From contig OZ243926.1 of NCBI GenBank assembly GCA_965213765.1, positions 1,984,001 to 2,048,000 on the forward strand: 64,000 bases of DNA. The letters run 5' to 3'. This stretch comes from JAJDXO01 sp965213765 (GTDB taxonomy: Bacteria > Pseudomonadota > Alphaproteobacteria > Rhodospirillales > UBA2165). Position 1 is the first letter of the stretch; the number at the start of each line of letters is the position of its first letter. Positions 8,490 to 17,369 of the stretch are shown here, piece by piece. The notes under the pieces were generated by a model that did no database searches, was not told the DNA's origin, and saw only the letters and a program-made list of their open reading frames with translations. The position numbers and the translations under genes are program-made.

Positions 8490-9104
8490 ATGGCTAACGA
8501 AAAAAAATCCGGAATAGATGCCGACATCGAGAGCCTGGAAAAAGGCGTCTTTACCGGCGAAGAGGGAGGTGACGAACGATCCTCCCCGCGGAAGGACTTC
8601 ATCGCTTCGATCATTGTCGCGGCACTTGGCGTATTTGCCATGATCCTGTCGGTTCGGCTTGGCAATCCGGAGAGCATATACACGGCACCGGGTGTCCTGC
8701 CGTTCATCACCGGCGCGAGCCTCGTGGTGATGGCGATTGGTTTGTTCCTGAAAACCAAACGGCGTTACGGATTGGATGAAATGCTCGCGGGCGACAGCCT
8801 TCAGGTAGTCAGGAATTACCTCTCCGATCCCGAAGCCCGCCGCACATTGATGCTGATGCTGGTGATCTTCGCCTACGTCATGATCCTCGGTCAGATCGAT
8901 CTGGACTGGCGGTTCAAGACGGCGATTTACACCTTCCGATTCTCCGGGTTCGAACTGATTTCGATACCCTTCATCTTCTTCATCTTGCGGTTTTTCTGGC
9001 GCTCCACCCTTCTCAATTGTTTTTTGGTGGCGACCGGTATTGTCGTATTTCTGGCGGTCGTCTTCCGAGACGGGTTTCAGATTCTCCTCCCCGGCGCGGG
9101 TTGA
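8490..9104 (+). CDS. tctB: Tripartite tricarboxylate transporter small membrane subunit (TctB family)
   Basis: 204 residues with a charged cytoplasmic N-terminal tail of about 35 residues, then four predicted membrane segments (DFIASIIVAALGVFAMIL, VLPFITGASLVVMAIGLF, a segment around LMLMLVIFAYVMIL, and a C-terminal LLNCFLVATGIVVFLAVV). This is the usual TctB plan. A GTG one codon upstream could also serve. ATG 8490 is preferred, with AGGACGAAGG about ten bases before it. It partners TctA 11 bases downstream. Confidence 0.85.
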   Translation: MANEKKSGIDADIESLEKGVFTGEEGGDERSSPRKDFIASIIVAALGVFAMILSVRLGNPESIYTAPGVLPFITGASLVVMAIGLFLKTKRRYGLDEMLAGDSLQVVRNYLSDPEARRTLMLMLVIFAYVMILGQIDLDWRFKTAIYTFRFSGFELISIPFIFFILRFFWRSTLLNCFLVATGIVVFLAVVFRDGFQILLPGAG

Positions 9105-9115
9105 GGAGATAGGGC

Positions 9116-10606
9116 ATGTTCGAACTCCAAGAAGTCGTCACCCAGGCCGCCATTGCCTTTCAGCCCTGGATGATCTTCGTCTGCCTGATTGGCGTGACCC
9201 TGGGCATCTTGTGGGGCGCCATGCCGGGCCTGTCGACGACCATGGCGATGGCCCTGCTGATCGGGCTCTCCGTCGGCATGTCTCAACATGTCGCCATTAT
9301 GTTCATGCTCGGCGTATACACGGGCAGTGTGTTTGGCGGCGCCATCTCCGCGGTATTGATCAACATTCCGGGCACGCCCGATGCCGTCCCGACCATGATG
9401 GAGGGCCATGCCCTGGCCAAGCGGGGCGAAGGCGGCCTGGCGCTTGGCACCGCGATCATGGGCTCGTTCATGGGCAACTGGATCGGCATCATTCTCCTGA
9501 TCGCTTTCATTCCGGCCATTCTGTTTCTCGCCCTGCAGTTCCGGTCCTGGGAAATGTTCCTGTTGGCCATGTGGGGGATCGCCATCTGCGGCTCCATGTC
9601 CGCCGGGGACATGCCGATCAAGGGTTGGATTTCGGGCTGGATCGGCCTGCTGATTTCGTTCGTCGGGCTCGATGCCATTCACGGCGTGCCGCGCTTCACC
9701 TTCGGAGTCCGCATTTTGGAGGACGGCATCAGCTACATACCGCTGCTGATCGGCCTGTTTGGACTGACGGAAATTTTGAAAGTGCTGCCGCAATACAGCC
9801 CGCCGGGCATTCCGAGCGAGGTCGGTAAAGTCGTTCCGCCGCTGAGGAAGCTGATCGGCTACACCCGGACCGCTGTCCGTTCCGGGATCATCGGCACGAT
9901 CATCGGTGCCATCCCGGGCGCCGGCGCCAATGTCGCGTCGTTCCTGTCCTATGATATCGGCCGGCGGCGGGCGAAGCCGGAAGAACGGAAAAAATGGGGC
10001 AAGGGGTCATATGAGGCCATCGTTTCGGCGGAAGTGGCCAACAACGCCAATGTGGGCGGCTCCATGCTGCCGACCCTGACGTTGGGCATTCCGGGCAATG
10101 CCGCGGCGGCGGCCATTCTCGCCGCTTTGGAAATGAAGAACGTGGTGGTCGGCCCGACCATCCAAACGGAAAACCCCGGCATCATATTCTTCATCTATAT
10201 CGGCCTGATCATCGCCAACTTCCTGATGTATTTCATGGCGATCGCGCTGATCAAACCGTGCGTCAAGCTGTTCAGCCTGCCGCGCACGCTGTTGATGCCG
10301 CTGATCATTCCGATCTGTGTGATGGGCGCTTTCGCCGTCAGCCTGAATTATTTCGACGTCTATCTGATGTTCATCGCCGGCATTGTCGGCTACGTCCTGC
10401 ATCGCTTCGGCTTTCCTTTGGCGCCGATGGTGCTTGCGGTCATCCTCGGTCCGCTGGCCGATGAGAACCTGCGCCGGGCCTTACTGGTGTTCGAGGATAA
10501 TTCGATCTGGTGGATCATCTCGGAGCGGCCGATTGGCAGCATTCTCATCGTGATCGTCCTCTACACCTTCTACGACGGCATCTTCCGGCGAGGGAAGCCG
10601 GCCTGA
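9116..10606 (+). CDS. tctA: Tripartite tricarboxylate transporter large permease (TctA family)
   Basis: 496 residues, the typical TctA length, with some twelve membrane segments. The two duplicated signature loops are plain: GAMPGLSTTMAMALLIGLS near residue 35, and TLGIPGNAAAAAILAAL near residue 325. Further conserved segments are VLINIPGTPDAVPTMMEGH and IGAIPGAGANVASFLSYD. A strong ribosome site (GAGGAGA) precedes the ATG. It is the inner-membrane channel that imports the carboxylate bound by TctC, driven by an ion gradient. It ends the transporter part of the operon; catabolic genes begin 90 bases on. Confidence 0.93.
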   Translation: MFELQEVVTQAAIAFQPWMIFVCLIGVTLGILWGAMPGLSTTMAMALLIGLSVGMSQHVAIMFMLGVYTGSVFGGAISAVLINIPGTPDAVPTMMEGHALAKRGEGGLALGTAIMGSFMGNWIGIILLIAFIPAILFLALQFRSWEMFLLAMWGIAICGSMSAGDMPIKGWISGWIGLLISFVGLDAIHGVPRFTFGVRILEDGISYIPLLIGLFGLTEILKVLPQYSPPGIPSEVGKVVPPLRKLIGYTRTAVRSGIIGTIIGAIPGAGANVASFLSYDIGRRRAKPEERKKWGKGSYEAIVSAEVANNANVGGSMLPTLTLGIPGNAAAAAILAALEMKNVVVGPTIQTENPGIIFFIYIGLIIANFLMYFMAIALIKPCVKLFSLPRTLLMPLIIPICVMGAFAVSLNYFDVYLMFIAGIVGYVLHRFGFPLAPMVLAVILGPLADENLRRALLVFEDNSIWWIISERPIGSILIVIVLYTFYDGIFRRGKPA

Positions 10607-10696
10607 TTTCGCGGGCTTGCGGGCTGTCTTTTGCGGAATTGCCGGGTAAAATCCCGCCCAATCAATCAACAATCCTTCCTCACTAGGGATCAGCAC

Positions 10697-11587
10697 ATGC
10701 GACTAGTCACGTTCACCGCCAACGGCGCGGAATTTATTGGCGTCTTGGACGGCGATACCGTTGTCGACCTTTCCCAAGCCGCGCCAGACCTGCCCGCCGA
10801 CATGAACAGCTTCATTGACGCCGGCGATGCGGCCCTCGCGCAAGCGGCCGAGGCGGTCGCGAATGCGGGCGACGACGCGAAACATCCCGTGGGTGAGGTC
10901 AAACTGCTCTCTCCAATTCCCGTGCCGCACAGGGATGTGATGGCGGTGGGACGGAACTATCACGAGCATGCCAAGGAATTCCACGATTCCGGCTTTGACG
11001 CCACCGCCGGTGCGACAGCGGTTCCGGATCATCCGATCATTTTCACCAAGGCGACCACCAGTGTTTCCGGTCCCGGCGATCCCATTCTCACCGAGTTGGA
11101 CCCGACCGATTCCGTCGACTACGAGGGTGAACTCGCCGTGATCATCGGCAAGGAGGGCCGCGGCATCTCCAGGGAAGACGCCTTCGACTACGTTTACGGT
11201 TACACGGTCTGCAACGATCTCACCGCCCGCAATCTGCAGCACCAGCACAAGCAATGGTTCATCGGCAAAAGCCCCGACGGTTACTGCCCACTTGGCCCCG
11301 CTATTGTGACCGCCGACGAGGCCGGCCACCCCGACAGTTTCCAACTCACCACCCGCGTAAACGGCGAGAAGCGCCAGGATTCCAGCTGCGCCGCGCTGAT
11401 TTTCGATATTCCGACCCTGATCGAATGCATCTCGGCCGGGATCACCCTTAAGCCGGGCGACATCATCGCCACCGGCACCCCGGTTGGCGTTGGTATCGGC
11501 TTCGATCCGCCCATCTTCCTGAAACCGGGCGACGTGGTGAGCGTCACCATCGAGCCCCTGGGGACACTGGAAAACCCGGTGCGATAG
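10697..11587 (+). CDS. Fumarylacetoacetate hydrolase-family protein
   Basis: 296 residues. A short N-terminal domain (MRLVTFTANGAEFIGVLDGD) precedes the FAH fold. Metal and substrate motifs include VGRNYHEHAKEF, the acidic metal site in DYEGELAVIIG, YTVCNDLTARNLQ, and GDIIATGTPVGVG. Members cleave C-C bonds of 2-oxo or 3-oxo acids (fumarylpyruvate, acylpyruvates, oxaloacetate) or act as hydratase-decarboxylases of ring-fission products. It starts a four-gene forward run with a VOC protein, an enoyl-CoA hydratase and a CoA-transferase. The ATG chosen starts the conserved N-terminus; an in-frame upstream extension has no family similarity. The exact substrate is unknown. Confidence 0.88.
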   Translation: MRLVTFTANGAEFIGVLDGDTVVDLSQAAPDLPADMNSFIDAGDAALAQAAEAVANAGDDAKHPVGEVKLLSPIPVPHRDVMAVGRNYHEHAKEFHDSGFDATAGATAVPDHPIIFTKATTSVSGPGDPILTELDPTDSVDYEGELAVIIGKEGRGISREDAFDYVYGYTVCNDLTARNLQHQHKQWFIGKSPDGYCPLGPAIVTADEAGHPDSFQLTTRVNGEKRQDSSCAALIFDIPTLIECISAGITLKPGDIIATGTPVGVGIGFDPPIFLKPGDVVSVTIEPLGTLENPVR

Positions 11588-11590
11588 ACC

Positions 11591-12004
11591 ATGTCTGAGA
11601 AAGCGCCAATCCCCGCCCAAGGTTTGGATCACGTGTCGATTGCGGTTCCCGATCTGGATGCCGCCATCCAGCTCTATCGGGATCGGTTTGGCTGCGACGT
11701 GAGCAAGCCTTCCGAAAATTCCCGCCAGGGAGTTCGCATGGCGATGATCCAGCTGGAGAACGCCCGAATCGAACTAATGGAGCCTCTTGGCGAGGACTCG
11801 CCCATCGCCAGGTTTCTGGAACGCAATCCGGCGGGCGGCATCCATCATTTCTGTCTGACCACCCCGGACGTGGATAGCGCCGCCGCCGCCGCAATCAAGA
11901 ATGGAATCCGCGTCCTCAGCGAACCGACGCCGGATAGCCGTCTGTTCTTCATTCATCCCAGGGATTCGATGGGCACCCTCATCGAAATCGAAGAAACCCA
12001 CTAG
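11591..12004 (+). CDS. VOC-superfamily protein, methylmalonyl-CoA epimerase-like
   Basis: 137 residues making one vicinal-oxygen-chelate module pair. It opens LDHVSIAVPDLDAAIQLYRDRFG, has IELMEPLGEDSPIARFLER and GGIHHFCLTTPDVDSA, and ends GTLIEIEE. The metal ligands expected for methylmalonyl-CoA epimerases (His of LDHVSIAV, the Glu of IELMEP, His of IHHFC, Glu of LIEIEE) are all visible. It starts three bases after the FAH-family gene. Beside an enoyl-CoA hydratase and a CoA-transferase, an epimerase of a 2-methyl-3-oxoacyl-CoA or similar thioester is plausible; a lyase role cannot be excluded. Confidence 0.8.
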   Translation: MSEKAPIPAQGLDHVSIAVPDLDAAIQLYRDRFGCDVSKPSENSRQGVRMAMIQLENARIELMEPLGEDSPIARFLERNPAGGIHHFCLTTPDVDSAAAAAIKNGIRVLSEPTPDSRLFFIHPRDSMGTLIEIEETH

Positions 12005-12032
12005 CCCAATTCACGCACAAGGGAGAAAACCC

Positions 12033-12902
12033 GTGCCGCTTGAACGCAGCTACAACGAAATTCTGTTCGAGGTGAAGGACGACGTCGCCTGGATCACCAT
12101 CAACCGCCCGGAGGTGATGAACGCCTTCCGCGAGCAGACCCTGGACGAACTCATCGATGCGGTGAAGTCGATCCGCGAGGACCAGTCCATCGTCGCCGGC
12201 GTCATCACCGGCGCGGGCGATAAGGCGTTCTCCGCCGGCGGTGACTTCCACGCCATGATGAAGCTCAACCGCGCCAACGCGATGCACTGGAACGACAGGA
12301 TGCTCGGGCTCGCCATGGCCATTCGCGGCGCCACGGTGCCGATGATCGCGATGGTTCACGGCTACTGCATGGGCGGCGGCCACGAACTGGCGCTCTGGTG
12401 CGACCTAGTGATCTCGGCCGATGACGGCATTTTCGGTCAGACCGGCGCCAAGGTCGGCGCCTGCCCGACAGTTGGTGCGACCCAATATATTCCGCGCCTT
12501 ATCGGTGACCGGCTGGCCAAGGAAATGATATTCCTCTGCCGGCGGTTCAGCGCCGGGGAAGCCGTCGAGATCGGCCTCATCAACAAGGTCGTACCCAAAG
12601 CCAGGCTTCGGGAGGAAACGGAGGCCTGGTGCCGGCAGATCAAGGGCTATTCGGGCCAGACCCTGCGGGCAACCAAGAAGTCCCTCAACTTCGAATCCGA
12701 CGAGTTGTACGCGTCCTGGCAGCAGGGTATGGAACTGCTGGCCGAGATCTGGGGCTCCGAGGAGTCCCTGGAAGGCATGAACGCGTTCCTGGAGAAACGA
12801 CCGGCCGATTTTCACAAATTCCGGCTGCGGCGGAAAGAGAAGGTCGACACCTATCTCGATGATCTGGCCAATGACCGCAATATGGCGCCGCCCAGGGGCT
12901 GA
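12033..12902 (+). CDS. Enoyl-CoA hydratase/isomerase family protein (crotonase fold)
   Basis: 289 residues from a GTG start preceded by a GGGAG ribosome site; a longer in-frame opening is out of register with the family. Crotonase features are WITINRPEVMNAF, the oxyanion-hole segment DKAFSAGGDFHAM, GYCMGGGHELALWCDLVISAD and FGQTGAKVGACPTVGATQYIPRLIG. The FGQ.G.K.G segment and the C-terminal tail ending in FRLRRKEKV resemble the naphthoate synthase / 2-ketocyclohexanecarboxyl-CoA hydrolase branch more than plain enoyl-CoA hydratases. It probably acts on a cyclic or branched acyl-CoA made by the CoA-transferase 3 bases downstream. The substrate is inferred only. Confidence 0.82.
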   Translation: MPLERSYNEILFEVKDDVAWITINRPEVMNAFREQTLDELIDAVKSIREDQSIVAGVITGAGDKAFSAGGDFHAMMKLNRANAMHWNDRMLGLAMAIRGATVPMIAMVHGYCMGGGHELALWCDLVISADDGIFGQTGAKVGACPTVGATQYIPRLIGDRLAKEMIFLCRRFSAGEAVEIGLINKVVPKARLREETEAWCRQIKGYSGQTLRATKKSLNFESDELYASWQQGMELLAEIWGSEESLEGMNAFLEKRPADFHKFRLRRKEKVDTYLDDLANDRNMAPPRG

Positions 12903-12905
12903 TCC

Positions 12906-14108
12906 ATGAATTCGGACGTCCAGGGTGCGCTCCAAGGCATCCGGGTGATCGACCTCACCCGGATACTCGCCGGGCCGTTCTGCACTATGAATTTGGGCGA
13001 CATGGGCGCCGGGATCATCAAAATCGAGCAGCCCGGCCGGGGCGATGATACCCGTAGCTGGGGCCCACCCTTCGCCGGCGACGAAGCGGCTTATTTCCTG
13101 GGTATCAACCGCAACAAGCGGAGCGTGACCCTCAATCTGAAAGACGGGCGCGGGCGGGAAATCCTGCGCAAGCTGCTCGCCGGCGCCGACGTCTTGATCG
13201 AAAACTTTAAGCCCGGCCAGTTGGACGGTTGGGGCTTTACCCGGGCATGGATGGAGGAGAACGCGCCGCAGGTGGTGCACTGTTCGATCACCGGTTATGG
13301 CGACAAGGGGCCCAAGGGCGGCATGCCGGGCTACGACTTCCTGCTGCAAGCCGAAAGCGGACTCATGAGCATCACCGGCGACAAGGATGGCGGCCCGACC
13401 AAACTCGGCGTCGCCATCGTCGATGTGTGCACCGGCCAATACGCGGCGATGACAATTCTGGCCGCCCTTCAGGCGCGCCACCGCACCGGCAAGGGGCAAA
13501 GGATTGATTTATCGCTGTTCAACACCTCGCTCTCCATGCTGATCAACGTGGCGTCCAACCATTTGATCGGCGGCGGCCGGCCGGGCCGGTTCGGCAACGG
13601 CCACCCGAACGTCGTGCCATACTCCGACTATCCGTGCGCCGAGGGGAATATCGCGCTGGCGGTCGGCAACGACCCTCAGTTCGAGAAGTTCGCGGGACTG
13701 GTCGGACATCCGGAGTGGGCCGCGGACGATCGGTTCAAGACCAACGCGGGGCGGGTTACGAACCGTGAGAAGCTGGAGCCCCGCATCATCGAGGCGCTCA
13801 CGGCAAGGTCCGCCGAAGGCTGGATCGCCCTGTTCGAGGCCGAGGGTATTCCATGTTCGAAGGTCAATGCCGTCGACGAGTCGTTGGCGAGCGCCCAGGC
13901 AATTGCCAACGACATGGTCGTGGAGATGGATCACCCGACGGCGGGACCGATCCGTGCCCTGGGAATTCCGTACGGATTCTCCGATACACCGGCCGCGGTG
14001 CAGTCGCCGCCGCCGGTTCTGGGCGCCGATACGGACGATGTCCTGGCTGAATTGGCGGAGTTGAGCGCCGAGGAGATCGCCGCGCTTCGAGAAGACGGTA
14101 TCGTCTAA
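12906..14108 (+). CDS. Class III CoA-transferase (CaiB/BaiF family)
   Basis: 400 residues, normal for the family. The N-terminus LQGIRVIDLTRILAGPFCTMNLGDMGA and SVTLNLKDGRGREIL are characteristic. The catalytic aspartate is the D of VAIVDVCTGQYAA near residue 178, followed by RTGKGQRIDLSLF. It moves CoA between acyl-CoA and a free acid via a mixed anhydride. It ends the forward operon; its stop overlaps the stop of the convergent oxidoreductase gene by a few bases. It likely activates the acid taken up by the upstream TctCBA system, which is inference from gene order. Confidence 0.9.
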   Translation: MNSDVQGALQGIRVIDLTRILAGPFCTMNLGDMGAGIIKIEQPGRGDDTRSWGPPFAGDEAAYFLGINRNKRSVTLNLKDGRGREILRKLLAGADVLIENFKPGQLDGWGFTRAWMEENAPQVVHCSITGYGDKGPKGGMPGYDFLLQAESGLMSITGDKDGGPTKLGVAIVDVCTGQYAAMTILAALQARHRTGKGQRIDLSLFNTSLSMLINVASNHLIGGGRPGRFGNGHPNVVPYSDYPCAEGNIALAVGNDPQFEKFAGLVGHPEWAADDRFKTNAGRVTNREKLEPRIIEALTARSAEGWIALFEAEGIPCSKVNAVDESLASAQAIANDMVVEMDHPTAGPIRALGIPYGFSDTPAAVQSPPPVLGADTDDVLAELAELSAEEIAALREDGIV

Positions 14109-15034
14109 CGGACGACGAGGACGATCTTCCCCCGGACGTGCCCGGTGGCGCTCAATTCATGAGCGGCGCGGATTTCCGATAGAGGCAATTCCTGGATTTC
14201 CGGCGGTTTAATCACGCCGTCCGAATAAAGCTCGGCGATCCGGCGCATATATTTGCCGTCCCGCGCCACATTCGGATGCAGGAACTCGATGTCGTCCCGG
14301 CCCACGTCGGCGTCTGCCGGCGGTGGCGAGTTCCACGCCAGCCGTCCGCCGGATTTCAGTACGCCATACGACCGCACCTGAACCTCGCCGCCGATCAGAT
14401 CATAGACCGCGTCGACGTCTGTTACCGCTTCGGTGAAATCCACTTCGCTGTAATCGATCACCTCGTCGGCCCCGAGGCTCTTGAGGTAATCATGGTTTCG
14501 GCCGCTCGCGGTGGTAACGACATGTGCGCCGATATGGTGCGCCAACTGAACGGCGAAATTACCCACGCCGCCGGCACCGCCCTGGATCAGGATGGTTTCC
14601 CCTTTTTTCAGCTTGAGATACTCCTCGATGGAAATCATGGCCGTAAGGCCAGTCAGTGCGAGGGCCGCGGCTTCGGAGTGCGACATGGCATCGGGCTTCT
14701 TGCCGCAGAGATCGGCACGGATTGCCAAGCGTTCGGCATAACACCCTTCCTGACCGGTGTCGGTAACCCCGAATACGGCATCCCCGACCGACAGGCCGGA
14801 CACCCCGTCGCCCAGTTCGGCGACGACGCCGGAGAAATCCCGGCCCAGAATATGAGGGAACGTCGCACTAACAGCGTCCCGGCGGCGGCCTTCGCGAACC
14901 TTCCAGTCCGCCGGGTTCACGGTCGCCCGGTGAATGTCGACCGTCACCTGCCCGGCGGCGGGCAGGGGATCATCGGTTTCTTCAAAATCCAGAACGTCGG
15001 CACCGCCGTAGTCCTTCATCAAGACAGCTTTCAT
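14105..15034 (-). CDS. Zinc-independent alcohol dehydrogenase / NADPH:quinone oxidoreductase (MDR family)
   Basis: 309 residues, a quinone-oxidoreductase-size MDR protein. It opens MKAVLMKDYGGADVLDFEE, has the catalytic-domain segment NPADWKVREGRRRD, and the Rossmann dinucleotide loop GGAGGVGNFAVQLAHHIGAHV near residue 150. Zinc ligands of true alcohol dehydrogenases are missing. It probably reduces enones or quinones with NADPH. It is the last gene of the reverse run that starts with the NitT-type transporter, 9 bases after the aldo/keto reductase remnant. Confidence 0.85.
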   Translation of the reverse strand: MKAVLMKDYGGADVLDFEETDDPLPAAGQVTVDIHRATVNPADWKVREGRRRDAVSATFPHILGRDFSGVVAELGDGVSGLSVGDAVFGVTDTGQEGCYAERLAIRADLCGKKPDAMSHSEAAALALTGLTAMISIEEYLKLKKGETILIQGGAGGVGNFAVQLAHHIGAHVVTTASGRNHDYLKSLGADEVIDYSEVDFTEAVTDVDAVYDLIGGEVQVRSYGVLKSGGRLAWNSPPPADADVGRDDIEFLHPNVARDGKYMRRIAELYSDGVIKPPEIQELPLSEIRAAHELSATGHVRGKIVLVVR

Positions 15035-15043
15035 GCGCTTTAC

Positions 15044-15235
15044 CTAACTGACGATCGGGTTACGGCCGCGGGGCGCGTACATGGGCCAGTTATAACCCGG
15101 CGTTGCCGGATGGCCGGTCGAAACAAGGCTATTGACCAGGGCTTCGGCCTCGTTGGCCGTCGCCCCGAAATTCATCGAGCCGAGGCGGAGTTCGGAAACG
15201 CGGAGCCCGCTGTTGCCGACATGTGCGTAGTCCAT
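15044..15235 (-). pseudogene. Aldo/keto reductase remnant with large internal deletion
   Basis: 63 codons. The start MDYAHVGNSGLRVSELRLGSMNFG is shortened aldo/keto reductase N-terminal sequence (the segment GLRVSELRLGSMNFG is diagnostic), but the frame then runs into about 40 residues ending PATPGYNWPMYAPRGRNPIVS, which look like a C-terminal tail. The barrel, with the catalytic Asp/Tyr/Lys/His, is missing. It seems that roughly 250 codons were lost in frame. Flanking genes are intact and close (38 bases and 9 bases). A functional short protein seems unlikely. Confidence 0.65.
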
Positions 15236-15273
15236 GGATCTCGCCCTCCCCATTGTCTTTCAGCGGCAAGCAA

Positions 15274-16059
15274 TTATGCCGCCAGCGTTTTCATCCATTC
15301 GAGCGAGTCGAGTGTCGGCACCGTCGGCATGTATTCCAGCGCCACCCACTTGTCGTATCCCAGTTCATCGAGTTCCTTGAGAAAAGTTCCGTAGTCGATC
15401 TCGCCGGTTCCCGGTTCACCGCGGCCGGGCGTATCGGCAATCTGAATGTTGCCGATCAGGTCCAGATGTTCGCGAATGACGGCGATCATGTCCGGCTCCG
15501 TCGTGTACATATGATAAACGTCGTACTCGATGCCGATATTGGGATGACCGACGGCGTCGATAACCTCCATAATCTCAGCGGTATCGCGAAGAATGGAATT
15601 GGGCCGGATATCGGGATTAAGCGCCTCGATCAGGACCGGCACGCCGATATCCCCCATGGCGTCGCCGACCGCCGGCAGATTTTCCTTAAAGACTTCAATC
15701 GCCTCTGCGCGGGAAACCCCCTCGGGCGGCATATAGGCCGGAATGACGAAGCCGGTGGGTTTGAGCGCCGAGGCGTATTTGACCCCGGCCGCCAAGTTTT
15801 CCTTGAAAGCCTCCTGCCTGCCGGGCGCCGCCATCACCAGCGGTCCCATTTGGATGCCCTCGCCGACGGCGATATTGATCACCGACATATCCTGCTCATG
15901 GGCATCCATTTCGCGCCGGATGGCATCCAGGTCCAGGTCATAGATGAAAAGGAATTCGATCGCCTTGAACCCGGCCGCCGCCGCCGCACCAATGCGCGCG
16001 ACGGGATCTTCCTCCTCGGTAAACATCATCCCGAGGTTGGCGGAATATTTGAGTGTCAT
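15274..16059 (-). CDS. Hydroxypyruvate isomerase-like TIM-barrel protein
   Basis: 261 residues, the length of Hyi/OtnI-type sugar isomerases. It opens KYSANLGMMFTEEEDPVARIGAAAAAGF, and has the metal-site glutamates in VLIEALNP (about residue 143) and VALEYMP (about 242), plus the segment GIEYDVYHMY and HIQIAD-like NIQIADTPGRGEPGTGEID. Members convert hydroxypyruvate and tartronate semialdehyde, or isomerise/epimerise sugar acids. It lies downstream of the NitT-type transporter genes on the same strand, suggesting co-transcription with import of its substrate. Dehydrogenases of the beta-hydroxyacid family at 26-28 kb could use the product. Confidence 0.8.
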   Translation of the reverse strand: MTLKYSANLGMMFTEEEDPVARIGAAAAAGFKAIEFLFIYDLDLDAIRREMDAHEQDMSVINIAVGEGIQMGPLVMAAPGRQEAFKENLAAGVKYASALKPTGFVIPAYMPPEGVSRAEAIEVFKENLPAVGDAMGDIGVPVLIEALNPDIRPNSILRDTAEIMEVIDAVGHPNIGIEYDVYHMYTTEPDMIAVIREHLDLIGNIQIADTPGRGEPGTGEIDYGTFLKELDELGYDKWVALEYMPTVPTLDSLEWMKTLAA

Positions 16060-16093
16060 GTGATCCTCGCCGGTAATACGATTTGGTTCTGCG

Positions 16094-16504
16094 CTACTTT
16101 GCCAAATCTATGGTTTTGATCCAGTACTTCCGCGACAGAAATCGAATTTCGTCGGGCGACACTCTCCGAACGATTACCGCGTCTCCCTCCTCGCCCGACA
16201 GCGCACCCAGTTCCTGATAGATCTCCATATGGAAGGATTCGGCTCTGAAATTTGCCGTGACGAGGACATCTATGGTTTCAGCCCCTTGATCAATACGCGC
16301 CTGAACGTCGTCACTGATACGGGACGGACCGGTAATGTACCCATATGACTGGAATGCGATAATGAAAGCCGCGACCAAGCTGACAAACCGGACGTCCCGG
16401 CGGTGATACCAGCGCCGCCGCCTGAAGCCGGTCTCGCTGACCACACCCGACTGATATTCGCCCTTGAGAACGTTGCCCTCGGCGTCGGTCTGTGCACGCG
16501 CCAT
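16094..16504 (-). CDS. Hypothetical protein with one membrane segment, transporter-linked
   Basis: 136 residues, not recognised. A charged cytoplasmic N-terminus (residues 1-38, ending in FRRRRWYHRRDVR) precedes one membrane helix (FVSLVAAFIIAFQSYGYI). The remaining 80 residues should be periplasmic: a region DVQARIDQGAETIDVLVTANF, then an acidic stretch and a C-terminus ending YWIKTIDLAK. It starts one base after the stop of the second permease gene, so it is translated from the same message. It could be an accessory subunit of the ABC system. No cysteine or catalytic motif is visible. Confidence 0.6.
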   Translation of the reverse strand: MARAQTDAEGNVLKGEYQSGVVSETGFRRRRWYHRRDVRFVSLVAAFIIAFQSYGYITGPSRISDDVQARIDQGAETIDVLVTANFRAESFHMEIYQELGALSGEEGDAVIVRRVSPDEIRFLSRKYWIKTIDLAK

Positions 16505-16505
16505 C

Positions 16506-17369
16506 CTAGGTCGGCCTCCAGACCAGTCCCCAACGCTCCACCGTCCACTTCTCCAAGGGCGCCAACAGATACTTGTCGGTGGCCATGAAGATGATGGAGA
16601 TGAAGATCACGCCGAGGAAGACCTCTTCGATCTTAAACTCGGCGGCGGAGGTGAAGATCATGAACCCAAGTCCGCTGTCACCGCCGATCATCTCGGCCGC
16701 GATCAGCGCCCGCCAGCCGAACCCCATGGACATGCGCATGCCGGTGATGATCGAGGGCATGGCCCCCGGCAAATAGACCTGCTTGATCACATCCCAGCGG
16801 CTGCCGCCCATCGTCAGCACACTCTCCTCGTAGACCTTGGCGACCGAACGCACGCCAAGCATGGAGTTGAAGAACATCAGCCAGAAAATGGTGTTCAGCA
16901 TGATGAACAACGTGGTCACCCAGCCAACGCCGAACCACACGATCGCCAGCGGAATCCAGGCGATACCCGAGATCGAATTGGCGAACACGCCGACCGGCTC
17001 GAGGAATTTGGAGAGCGTCCGGCTCATCCCGCAAAGAATGCCGAAGGCGATACCCAGCGGCAGACCGACAACGGCCGCCAATATCACCCGTCCAACGCTG
17101 GAAAACACGTGGGTGGTGATCAGGCAGCTATTGTCCAGCATGACCAGAGCGACGAACCCGGCGCAATCCTCCTGCAGGAAGAAGATCGCCTCCCAGACAT
17201 CACCGATGGGCGGAATGAAGACCGGCGGCAGCCACTCGAACACCGTATTGGCGTGCCAAATGGTAATCATCACCGCGAACGGGATGGACCCCAGCATGAT
17301 CTTGCGGAGCCGCTGGCGCCCAAAGCGCCGCTGAATGGCAATGGAGAGACTTCCGACGGCCGTGCTCAT
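16506..17369 (-). CDS. NitT/TauT-family ABC transporter permease
   Basis: 287 residues with about six membrane helices. The EAA loop is clear in ESVLTMGGSRWDVIKQVYLPGAMPSIITGMRMSMGFGW, shortened to LPGAMPSIITGMRMS, the hallmark of SsuC/TauC permeases. The ATG at 17369 gives a four-base ATGA overlap with the preceding permease gene; a frame six codons longer is less likely. It forms the channel with the permease encoded upstream. Two different permeases in one NitT-type operon point to a heterodimeric channel. Confidence 0.9.
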   Translation of the reverse strand: MSTAVGSLSIAIQRRFGRQRLRKIMLGSIPFAVMITIWHANTVFEWLPPVFIPPIGDVWEAIFFLQEDCAGFVALVMLDNSCLITTHVFSSVGRVILAAVVGLPLGIAFGILCGMSRTLSKFLEPVGVFANSISGIAWIPLAIVWFGVGWVTTLFIMLNTIFWLMFFNSMLGVRSVAKVYEESVLTMGGSRWDVIKQVYLPGAMPSIITGMRMSMGFGWRALIAAEMIGGDSGLGFMIFTSAAEFKIEEVFLGVIFISIIFMATDKYLLAPLEKWTVERWGLVWRPT

